Assembly (NCBI GenBank): GCA_023958085.1
Contig: JAMLGI010000004.1
Coordinates: 62,001-126,000 of the forward strand
From: Solirubrobacterales bacterium
GTDB lineage: Bacteria; Actinomycetota; Thermoleophilia; Solirubrobacterales; 70-9
DNA: 64,000 bases
Direction: 5' to 3'
Both the position numbers and the translations under genes were made by a program. The number at the start of each line of letters is the position of its first letter. The first letter of the stretch is position 1. The notes beneath the pieces were generated by a model that was not told where the DNA came from, made no database searches, and worked only from the letters and a program-made list of their open reading frames with translations. Positions 44,814 through 51,894 of this stretch are shown one piece after another.

Positions 44814-45460
44814 CGGAACCCGCCCCGGGGCAGAACGGTCATCCGGCGGGCGAAGCTCTCCGCCTGGATCAGACGTCGGGCTTCGGATCGGGTCAGGCCG
44901 AGGGTCACCTGGGTCAGGCCGGGTCCGGCGTCGCTCTCTCCGGTCCGCCCGACCGCAAGCAGGGGCACCGCCCTGGCCGCGGTCACGGTGCGACCGTTAC
45001 CGCCGGTGGTCGGCTCCGAGGTGACCAGCACATCCACCCTGCCGCGAGCGCCGTTGAGTGCCCCGGCTCCCGAGACCGCCAGTTCAACCGGGGCACGTCC
45101 TCTCCCCGCCGGCCGGATCCTGCGCCGGGTGCCGCCCGGAACCCGCAACAGATTCCCGGTCAGGTAGCTGCCCGCCGGAACCGGCGCGGCCAGCTCCAGG
45201 CCGGTCGCATCGGCCATCTCCCCGAGCGCCGCGACCGGAACAAAGCGGATCGGGACCCGCCGCAGCTCGAGGCTCCGGGAAACCGTTTCGGGAGTTATTC
45301 GCTCGCCCGGAGGCAGATCCCGGGTCACCACCACCACCGGTCTCAGCTCGCCGTAGCGATCGGCCACCGAGGAGCTGTACCCGGAGACCAGCATCATCGC
45401 CATGGCTCCCGCCCCGATCGCCCCGGCGAGCAGAAGCAGGGCCCGGCGCCGCCGACTCAC
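44810..45460 (-). CDS. Flp pilus assembly protein CpaB/RcpC (SAF domain)
   Basis: 216 residues with one N-terminal membrane helix (RALLLLAGAIGAGAMAMMLV) and a SAF domain (about 38-105: RPVVVVTRDLPPGERITPETV and GSYLTGNLL). The C-terminal half is beta-rich, as in RcpC/CpaB. Position directly before cpaF supports the Tad role. It overlaps both the upstream kinase and cpaF by four bases. Confidence 0.85.
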   Translation of the reverse strand: MSRRRRALLLLAGAIGAGAMAMMLVSGYSSSVADRYGELRPVVVVTRDLPPGERITPETVSRSLELRRVPIRFVPVAALGEMADATGLELAAPVPAGSYLTGNLLRVPGGTRRRIRPAGRGRAPVELAVSGAGALNGARGRVDVLVTSEPTTGGNGRTVTAARAVPLLAVGRTGESDAGPGLTQVTLGLTRSEARRLIQAESFARRMTVLPRGGFR

Positions 45461-46197
45461 CAGTTCACCCGGACACTTCCCGCGGGGCGACGGATCCGGG
45501 AGCAGGGCAGAGCGAGAGCCGCAACCGAGCCGGACTCATCGAAGGTGAGTTCAAGCCGGCCACCGTGATTCTCGATCGCTTCACGGGCGATTCCGAGACC
45601 GTGCCCGTGGTTCTCGTCCCCGCGCTGCCGGGCCATGATTTCCGCCGGTGAACCCTGTCTTTCCGGCGGCCGTGAACTCCGGCCGGAATCGGTGATCTCC
45701 ACCCGGACCCACCGGCCGATCGCCTTCGCCTCGACCCGGATGTCCGGTCCGCCGTGTTCGATCGCGTTCAGGATCAGGTTTTCGATCGCCCCGCAGAGCA
45801 CGACCCCGTCGCCCCGAACCAGGACGTCACCGCCGAGCCACGAGAGCTCGATCTCGGCTCCCGCGAGATGGGCCCGGGAACGCCACCGCCGCACGCAGGA
45901 ATCGACCATCAGCCGGCAGGCGATCAGTTCGGAGCGATCCACCCCGGGTCCGCCTCCGTTCAGGGTACGGTCGAGGCGGCCCACGGCCTGGATCGCCTGC
46001 CGCACCGACGGCCCCGGGCCCTCCAGGGCCAGAACCTGAAGCGGACGACGGACCTCGTGGAGCGCCCGGTTCAGTGATGTCCGCAGGCGGAACAGCCTGA
46101 TCTCGCGCCCGGTCAAAGCCAGGATCAGTCCGCACATGACGACCAGAAACGGCTGATCCAGCGGCTGGACGGCCAGGATCGGGACCACCGCACTCAC
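45457..46197 (-). CDS. Small membrane-anchored histidine kinase without a sensor domain
   Basis: 246 residues from a GTG that overlaps the response regulator stop (GTGA); a longer frame upstream merely reads through the regulator gene. One or two N-terminal hydrophobic segments (4-29) are followed by an H-box with His47 (LHEVRRPLQVL), an N-box (ENLILNAIEHG, Asn144) and a G2-like HGHGLGIA (197-204). The D-box is DSGRSS instead of DxGxG, a weak G1. There is no extracytoplasmic input domain. It probably senses through the membrane or a partner and acts on the adjacent regulator. Confidence 0.82.
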   Translation of the reverse strand: MSAVVPILAVQPLDQPFLVVMCGLILALTGREIRLFRLRTSLNRALHEVRRPLQVLALEGPGPSVRQAIQAVGRLDRTLNGGGPGVDRSELIACRLMVDSCVRRWRSRAHLAGAEIELSWLGGDVLVRGDGVVLCGAIENLILNAIEHGGPDIRVEAKAIGRWVRVEITDSGRSSRPPERQGSPAEIMARQRGDENHGHGLGIAREAIENHGGRLELTFDESGSVAALALPCSRIRRPAGSVRVNW

Positions 46198-46934
46198 GGG
46201 CCCACCAGCCGGTACCCGACACCCCAGCAGTTGGTCACGAATCTCCCGTTCTCCGGGTCCAGCTTGCGACGCAGCCGGCTGGCATGGGATTCGAGCGTTC
46301 GGGTGTGCCCGAGTGACCGGTACCCCCAGACCTCCCGCAGAAGTTCCTCCTTCGAGAAGACCCTGGTCGGCTCGCCCGCCAGCACCGCGAGCAGCTCGAA
46401 CTCCTTGGCCGACAGCCGGAGCAGCCTGCCGTCGATCCGGGCTGCCCGCTGTCTTCGGTCGACCTCGATCCCCTCGACCCGGAGGATCGCTTCCATCTGG
46501 CCGCAGCGTCTCAGCACCGCCCCGATCCGGGCCAGCAGTTCGCTGTAGCTGAACGGCTTCAGAACGTAGTCGTCCGCTCCCTGCTCCAGCCCGCGGATCC
46601 GGTCCCGTTCGCTGCTCCGCCCGCTGATGATGATCACCGCGAGGTTCACGTCGAAACCATTTCCGTTTCCGCCGATTCCCCTCACCTCCCGCAGCAGGTC
46701 GAGCCCGGAACCGTCGGGAAGCGACAGGTCGAGCAGCAGCAGGTCGGGCCGACAGTATTCGCACTGGTGCAGGGCGTCGGCGGCGGTCGGGGCCGCCAGC
46801 ACCTCGAAGCGGTCGGCGGTCAGATGGTCGCAGAGCAGCTCGAGGGTCGGGCGATCGTCCTCGCAGACCACGACCCGGGCTCCACGGATCGCCTGCCGAC
46901 TGAGTTCATCCGGAGTGGCGAGCACGGGACTCAT
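46194..46934 (-). CDS. OmpR/PhoB-family response regulator
   Basis: 246 residues. Receiver domain: acidic pocket Asp26-Asp27 (CEDD), phosphoacceptor Asp69 in LLLLDLSLPDGSG, and LKPFSYSELL with the conserved Lys. The C-terminal winged helix has LSAKEFELLAVLAGEPTRVFSKEELLREVWGY and HASRLRRKL. The ATG at 46934 lies one base after the DUF192 gene. As the DNA-binding partner of the kinase it probably controls this Tad operon or its pilins. Confidence 0.9.
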   Translation of the reverse strand: MSPVLATPDELSRQAIRGARVVVCEDDRPTLELLCDHLTADRFEVLAAPTAADALHQCEYCRPDLLLLDLSLPDGSGLDLLREVRGIGGNGNGFDVNLAVIIISGRSSERDRIRGLEQGADDYVLKPFSYSELLARIGAVLRRCGQMEAILRVEGIEVDRRQRAARIDGRLLRLSAKEFELLAVLAGEPTRVFSKEELLREVWGYRSLGHTRTLESHASRLRRKLDPENGRFVTNCWGVGYRLVGP

Positions 46935-46935
46935 C

Positions 46936-47304
46936 TCAGATCCCCGCCCCGTCCAGCCGGCGGGCCCCCGCAAGCAGCGTTCGGACTCCGTCCAGGTCGA
47001 ATATGTCGCGGGGGACGAGCTCCACCACCAGATCCGCGCCGGGAGTGCGAAGGAAGATGCCGGGCCGAACCCCGAGAGTGAATCGCTTCAGGCCGCCATC
47101 CGCGGTCAGGAAGGCGACGTGGATCGGAAACCTCATCCCGTGGGTGTGGATCGAGTGGCAACGGGGGATGATCAGCCCTGGTCCTGCCTGGTCCCGGTCG
47201 AGCAGGGCCAGCCCGAGCAGACGCACTCTCCCCGAGGCAACCGGGAGGCTCAACCCTCCGACCCGTCGCCGTTCCAGTTCCGCGAATCTCGGCGTTTCGT
47301 TCAT
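46936..47304 (-). CDS. DUF192 family protein
   Basis: 122-residue small beta-rich protein. The family core is visible: RCHSIHTHGMRFPIHVAFLTADG, followed by GVRPGIFLRTPGADLVVELVPRD. DUF192 proteins are usually exported; this copy has no clear signal peptide. It is the first gene of the unit leading into the regulator, kinase and Tad genes. Biochemical role unknown. Confidence 0.82.
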   Translation of the reverse strand: MNETPRFAELERRRVGGLSLPVASGRVRLLGLALLDRDQAGPGLIIPRCHSIHTHGMRFPIHVAFLTADGGLKRFTLGVRPGIFLRTPGADLVVELVPRDIFDLDGVRTLLAGARRLDGAGI

Positions 47305-47490
47305 GTCCCTCTAAGGCACGGAGAGCAAGGACTCTCCCCCCTGTCGGCTCCATCACCGCCTGCAACAAAGCGCCCGGGGTGCAACCCGGCGTTCACCGAC
47401 CCCGAACCGGGAGTGGCAGTCTCCTGCCCGCGGCATGATGCCCCGAGTGCATGGGTCGGCTGGGGGTCGACCACGCATCAAGGCTTCAAC

Positions 47491-47958
47491 GTGAATCGAA
47501 AGACCACCCGAAGAGGGAATTACGAGTCGGGCACCGACTACGTGCTCGAGTACGGCGAGCTCCGCTTTGCCTTCAACGAACGCGACTTCAGTCAGCGGGT
47601 CGAACAGGCTGCGGTACGGCTCGGTTTCACCTCTCCCGGTCTCACCTACGGAGAGATGCACGACCTGCTCCAACTCGCCGTCAGTGGCGAGATCGAGGAG
47701 CCGTCATCGGACCTCGGCGTTCATGTGGCCCACCACTGGGAGGATCTGGCCGGACCCTCCAGCCAGAGCTTCGTCCACTGGATCAGGCGTCTGGTATTCC
47801 GGGGCGCCTGGCTGGATCAGCGGGTCAAGGAAGGTGAACTCGATGTGGTTTTCGACGAGCAGCGGCAGAGCTTCGGCTACATCCAGCCGGAACGTGGCCC
47901 GGACCTGATCGAGCTGGCCAAGGAACCTTCCTGGCGGAGAGTCGCCTACCGCAGATAA
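47491..47958 (+). CDS. Uncharacterised small soluble protein
   Basis: 155 residues from a GTG at 47491 with AAGG about ten bases upstream; an in-frame GTG at 47413 is possible. The protein is acidic and soluble, with YVLEYGELRFAFNERDFSQR, LTYGEMHDLLQLAVSGEIE and HHWEDLAGPSSQSFVHWIRR. I recognise no family. The gene stands alone on the plus strand between the Tad unit and rho, convergent with rho. Composition and third-position bias resemble neighbouring genes, so I believe it is real. Confidence 0.65.
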   Translation: MNRKTTRRGNYESGTDYVLEYGELRFAFNERDFSQRVEQAAVRLGFTSPGLTYGEMHDLLQLAVSGEIEEPSSDLGVHVAHHWEDLAGPSSQSFVHWIRRLVFRGAWLDQRVKEGELDVVFDEQRQSFGYIQPERGPDLIELAKEPSWRRVAYRR

Positions 47959-47975
47959 CGGGCCGGCCGGCCCGT
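47958..47975. terminator. Perfect 18-base palindrome between convergent genes
   Basis: ACGGGCCGGCCGGCCCGT begins on the last base of the stop codon of the plus-strand gene and lies eight bases from the rho stop. It can form a G+C-only stem on either transcript and probably acts as a bidirectional terminator; no T-run follows. Confidence 0.45.
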
Positions 47976-47982
47976 CTCGCGG

Positions 47983-49356
47983 TCAGAGCCGGCTTCTCAG
48001 CTCCTCGTTGCTGGACGTTCCGCGGACCAGTTCGGCCAGCCGGGAGGCAGCCGCCGCACCGTCGAGCTGCTCCAGTTCGGCCCGCAGTCGCCCGATCGCC
48101 TCAAGTCCACCTTCATCATGGATCTGGCTGCGCACCGTGACCACGCATCCGGCCAGGTCGAAGGCCGGGGTGATCCCGGAGGCGGCCAAGGCGGCATCGA
48201 GCCGCATCGTCGCGGTTTCGCTGGTGTGAACCGCGTAGAGCACGTCCTGGTCACCTGGCGCCCCGAGCAGGGCGGTGGCGATCACCGTGACTGATCCGGC
48301 GCCCTCCTCTTCGAGCTCACGGCCAACACCGAAGAACGGCTTGACCGATCCGGCATCCCCGAAGGCGCTGCCGAGCCTGGTCAGGGAATCGATGATCAGA
48401 ACCACGTCCTCACCGGCCTCGGCCTGGCGCTTGGCCCGGGTGAGGGTGCGCTGGGCAAGCTTCACCTGTTCGTGGGCGCCGAGGTCGGCCGGGGCGGCGG
48501 AGATCTCGGCCTGCGGGACTTCACGGTTCCAGGCGGTCACCTCTTCCGGACGTTCGTCGACCAGAAGCACCGAAACCCGGGTCTCCGCTCCGCCGGCAGC
48601 AATGGCCTTGGCGAGGGCCCGAAGCAGCGTGGTCCGGCCGGACCGCTGCTGGGCCTGAACCAGGATCCTCTGTCCGAAGGCCAGCGGGACCAGCAGGTCG
48701 GTCGCCCGGGCGAGCACGTCTTCACCCTCGATCGCAAGCGGGATCGGCCGATGTGGCGTGACCGGGGTCAGGCTGTCAAACCGGGGCTGGCGGTCATCCG
48801 AGGGCTCGCCCCCGTTGACTTTCTCGACCCGGACCAGTGAGGGTCGTCGCTCACCGCGGCGGGCCGGACGGACCGGACCCGACACCTCGTCTCCCGCGCG
48901 CAACTCGCAGCGACGGATCTGGGCCGGAGAAACGTGAATACCGGCTTCCGGGGCACCCTCGCCCCGGATCACGCCGCTACCGCGGGGAAGGATGTCAAGC
49001 ACACCGGTTATTTCCGTCAGTTCGGGTTCGGTCGACGCATCCTCGCTGCGACCTTCATCCGCGGACTGCTTGTGTTTCTCCCCGGTTTCGCCACCCCGTT
49101 CGCGATCCTCGCCCGTAGATCCTTCGCGATCCGAACGGCGCCGTCGGGAGCGTCGGGAGCGCCGGGAGCGGGACCGACCGGAATCCGGGCCGGAGTCCGG
49201 ACCGTCGCCCGCAGCTTCACGCTCCGCACCATCCCCGTCGGAATCCCCCAGCCGCTTGATCAGTTCCTCGCGTCGAAGCGTCCGGAACTTCTCGATCCCG
49301 GCGCGGTCGGCGAGCTTGTGAAGTTCGGCCAGCGATCTGGCTTCGAGGTCTCCCAT
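47983..49356 (-). CDS. rho: Rho termination factor homologue with altered P-loop
   Basis: 457-residue RecA-type protein of the Rho family. An N-terminal SAP-like helix pair (1-37) is followed by an Arg/Asp-rich low-complexity insert (40-110; RSRSRRSRRSRRRR), a cold-shock-like RNA-binding domain (about 115-180: GVLDILPRGSGVIRGEG) and the ATPase domain. DERPEEV (267-273) and IIDSLTRLGSAF are kept. The Walker A region reads QQRSGRTT, so both P-loop lysines of canonical Rho (PKAGKT) are arginine (Arg238, Arg241). The R-loop GTGNME and the SGTR region near the end are also not conserved. It may be a second, divergent Rho. Confidence 0.85.
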   Translation of the reverse strand: MGDLEARSLAELHKLADRAGIEKFRTLRREELIKRLGDSDGDGAEREAAGDGPDSGPDSGRSRSRRSRRSRRRRSDREGSTGEDRERGGETGEKHKQSADEGRSEDASTEPELTEITGVLDILPRGSGVIRGEGAPEAGIHVSPAQIRRCELRAGDEVSGPVRPARRGERRPSLVRVEKVNGGEPSDDRQPRFDSLTPVTPHRPIPLAIEGEDVLARATDLLVPLAFGQRILVQAQQRSGRTTLLRALAKAIAAGGAETRVSVLLVDERPEEVTAWNREVPQAEISAAPADLGAHEQVKLAQRTLTRAKRQAEAGEDVVLIIDSLTRLGSAFGDAGSVKPFFGVGRELEEEGAGSVTVIATALLGAPGDQDVLYAVHTSETATMRLDAALAASGITPAFDLAGCVVTVRSQIHDEGGLEAIGRLRAELEQLDGAAAASRLAELVRGTSSNEELRSRL

Positions 49357-49359
49357 CGA

Positions 49360-50058
49360 TCAGCCCTGGCCCTTGGCCCGGTGATCCTCGACCAGCCCGC
49401 TCAGCCACCTGCCGAACTCCGGCCGGCTGCCCCAGTCCTCGCCGAACTTGGCGATCCCGGCGGTGGTCAGGGGGTGGTTCAGCATCTGCTTGAAGACCTT
49501 GTAGGGGACGGTGGCGATGTCGCAGCCGAGCGAGGCCGCGACGACCATGTGTTCAGGATGCCGGATCGAGGCGGCCAGCACCTCGGACTCGAACCTGCCT
49601 TCGCCGACCACGTCGATCATCTCCTCCAGCACGGAGGTCGAGTTGACCGAGATGTCATCCAGCCGCCCCATGAAGCAGGAGACGATCCCGGCTCCGGCCG
49701 AGGCTGCGAGCAGGGCCTGGTTCGGGGAGAAGACCAGGGTCATGTTGATGTGGGTTCCCTCGTCGGTGAGGGTGCGGCAGGCGGTCAGACCGGCCTCGCC
49801 GAACGGAACCTTGACCGTGATGTGCTTGTGAAGCTCGCGCAGGGCGCGGCCTTCCTCGATCATGCCCTCGGCCGTTTCGGAGACGACCTCGGCCGAGGTG
49901 GAGCCACCAACGAGGTCGGCGATCCGCTTGATGCTCTCGCCGGGATCATGGTCTTCCTTGGCCAGCAGCGATGGGTTGGTGGTGGCGCCGGAGAGGACGC
50001 CCCAGGCGGCGATCTCCTCAACCTCGGCGACCGAACCGGTGTCGATGAAAAGTTTCAT
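49360..50058 (-). CDS. tal: Transaldolase, small (fructose-6-phosphate aldolase-like) type
   Basis: Pentose-phosphate enzyme of the compact single-barrel subfamily, 232 residues. MKLFIDTGSVAEVEEI starts the barrel, TTNPSLL follows, and the Schiff-base lysine is Lys83 in ITVKVPFG. FMGRLDDI and HPLTTAGIAKFGEDW are typical. An upstream in-frame ATG would add 21 unconserved residues. There is no ribosome site; TAACCT ends seven bases before the ATG, so transcription may be leaderless. The rho start follows three bases after its stop. Confidence 0.92.
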   Translation of the reverse strand: MKLFIDTGSVAEVEEIAAWGVLSGATTNPSLLAKEDHDPGESIKRIADLVGGSTSAEVVSETAEGMIEEGRALRELHKHITVKVPFGEAGLTACRTLTDEGTHINMTLVFSPNQALLAASAGAGIVSCFMGRLDDISVNSTSVLEEMIDVVGEGRFESEVLAASIRHPEHMVVAASLGCDIATVPYKVFKQMLNHPLTTAGIAKFGEDWGSRPEFGRWLSGLVEDHRAKGQG

Positions 50059-50195
50059 GTGGTGAAGGTTATTGAACCCGGTCCCGCACCCACTTCCCAT
50101 GGTGGGCACCGATGCCGTCAAATGCGCCGGTTCCGGCGCCGACCGCCCGGGAGGTGGTGATGATCGAGAGTCCCGACCCGGGAATGAACGCCGGA

Positions 50196-51884
50196 TCAGA
50201 ACGCCGGACCGCCGGCGGCCGGGTTGAGACCCTCGGCCTTGACGGTGGTCAGCCAGGCTTCGGCCTGACGGTTCCGTTCCGTCTCGGACCAGCCGAGTCG
50301 GTCCCCCATCACCCCGACAACCCCGGCCACCGATTCAGGGCTCGCCAGGTGGACTGCCGCGGTCAGCCCCAGCCTGGTTCGCCGAAGCAGCACATCGGCG
50401 ATCGTGACCGCCTGCTCCCGTTCGATCGCCACCGCGACTTCCGCCAGGAGGTCCGGAAGGCCGGGGACGATCGGGGATCCCAGCGCCGGCTCCGCCTCGA
50501 CCAGCTGAAGAACCCGGCGGGCGGTGTGGCCGTAACGAAAGGCGAGCTGTTCGGCAACCTCGGAACCGAGTTCCCCGGGGAGTTTCAGTGTGGCCGGATC
50601 GATCTCCATGCCAAGCGGAATCTCGGCGGTCTGGCAGCGGGCCATGCGGCCCGAGCGGTGGACGATCCGGTCGACCGTATCTTTGGCCATTCGCCGCCAG
50701 GTGGTCAGCTTGCCACCGGTGATGGTCAGCATCCCCGACGAGGTTTCGTACAGTTCCGCCTGCCGTGAGATGTCCACCGACTTGCGGGGATCTCCGGTCG
50801 AGATCAGCGGGCGGACCCCGGCGTAGGCCCCGACCACATCCGACTCGGTCAGTGACCTGCCGGTGAACTCGTTAACCGCCTCGAGCAGATAGGTGATGTC
50901 GTCCCCGGTCGGGGCGACCTCCTCGATCCCGCCGTCGTGGTCGACGTCGGTGGTCCCGACCAGGGTCCGTCCGTACCAGGGCAGGGCGAAGATCCGGCGC
51001 CCCTCACCGGCCGGGATCACCGCCGCCGCCCGGCCCATGTCAAAGACTTCCGGGTCAAAAAGCAGGTGGGTTCCCCGGCTCGGGGCGATCCGCGGGATGT
51101 CCTCCTCGTGCTCGATCTCCCCCGGCCGGATCCGGTCGGCCCAGACCCCGGTCGCGTTGACCACGTTGTCGGCACCGACCCTCACGGTCTCCCCGCCGAG
51201 GGCATCGGTGAACTCGACCCCGTCGGCCCTGCCGTCCTTCACGGTCACCTTCGAGACCGGGGCGTAGTTCAGACTCACCGTGCCGAAACGCTCCGCCTCC
51301 CCGAGCACGGTCAACACCAGCCGGACGTCGTCGGTCTGGCAGTCGTAGAAGAGATACGCCGACTCCGGGTCACGATCGGCCAGCGAGGGCACCAGCTCGA
51401 GGATCTCGTCACGGTCGATCGTGCGATGCCGGTCCGGTGACCAGGACTCCTCCGCCTCGGCCGGACGCCGTCGCCACCGTGCCGCGCGTTTCTGGCGTCC
51501 GGTCCGCACCCCGGCCAGCACGTCGTAGGCGTTCAGGCCCAGCCCGACAAAGCGATCCGGTTTCTCGTCCTTGAAGCTGGGAACGAGAAAGGGGGTCGGA
51601 TAGACCAGATGCGGGGCCAGCTCGACCATCAACTGGCGTTCGAGCAGGGCCTCCCGGACCAGGCCGAGGTCGAAGTTCTCGAGATAGCGAAGTCCGCCGT
51701 GGACCATTTTCGAGGATCGGGAAGAGGTCCCTATCGCGTAGTCCCTGGCTTCCAGCAGGGCCACCGAGTAGCCGCGGGATGCGGCATCGAGCGCAACTCC
51801 GGCCCCGGTGATTCCCCCTCCGATCACAACCACCTCGAACTGTTTGCCGGCGATGTTCTCGAGCGCTTCGGTCCGGTTCAGCAT
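50196..51884 (-). CDS. glpD: FAD-dependent glycerol-3-phosphate dehydrogenase
   Basis: Membrane-associated oxidation of glycerol-3-phosphate to dihydroxyacetone phosphate. FEVVVIGGGITGAGVALDAA near residues 18-37 is the FAD site; SSRSSKMVHGGLRYLE and TTDVDHDGGIEEVAPT are typical, and the C-terminal helical domain (about 420-540) is present. 562 residues is normal. The start is only ten bases after the ECF S-component gene, so it may share the riboswitch-controlled transcript although its metabolism is unrelated. Confidence 0.94.
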   Translation of the reverse strand: MLNRTEALENIAGKQFEVVVIGGGITGAGVALDAASRGYSVALLEARDYAIGTSSRSSKMVHGGLRYLENFDLGLVREALLERQLMVELAPHLVYPTPFLVPSFKDEKPDRFVGLGLNAYDVLAGVRTGRQKRAARWRRRPAEAEESWSPDRHRTIDRDEILELVPSLADRDPESAYLFYDCQTDDVRLVLTVLGEAERFGTVSLNYAPVSKVTVKDGRADGVEFTDALGGETVRVGADNVVNATGVWADRIRPGEIEHEEDIPRIAPSRGTHLLFDPEVFDMGRAAAVIPAGEGRRIFALPWYGRTLVGTTDVDHDGGIEEVAPTGDDITYLLEAVNEFTGRSLTESDVVGAYAGVRPLISTGDPRKSVDISRQAELYETSSGMLTITGGKLTTWRRMAKDTVDRIVHRSGRMARCQTAEIPLGMEIDPATLKLPGELGSEVAEQLAFRYGHTARRVLQLVEAEPALGSPIVPGLPDLLAEVAVAIEREQAVTIADVLLRRTRLGLTAAVHLASPESVAGVVGVMGDRLGWSETERNRQAEAWLTTVKAEGLNPAAGGPAF

Positions 51885-51894
51885 CGACTTCCTT

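Noticed and set aside
46198-46764. N-terminal extension of the histidine kinase up to an ATG at 46764
   Set aside because: This part only reads through the response regulator in another frame and gives an Arg/Gly-rich peptide; the GTG at 46197 with a GTGA overlap is the natural start.
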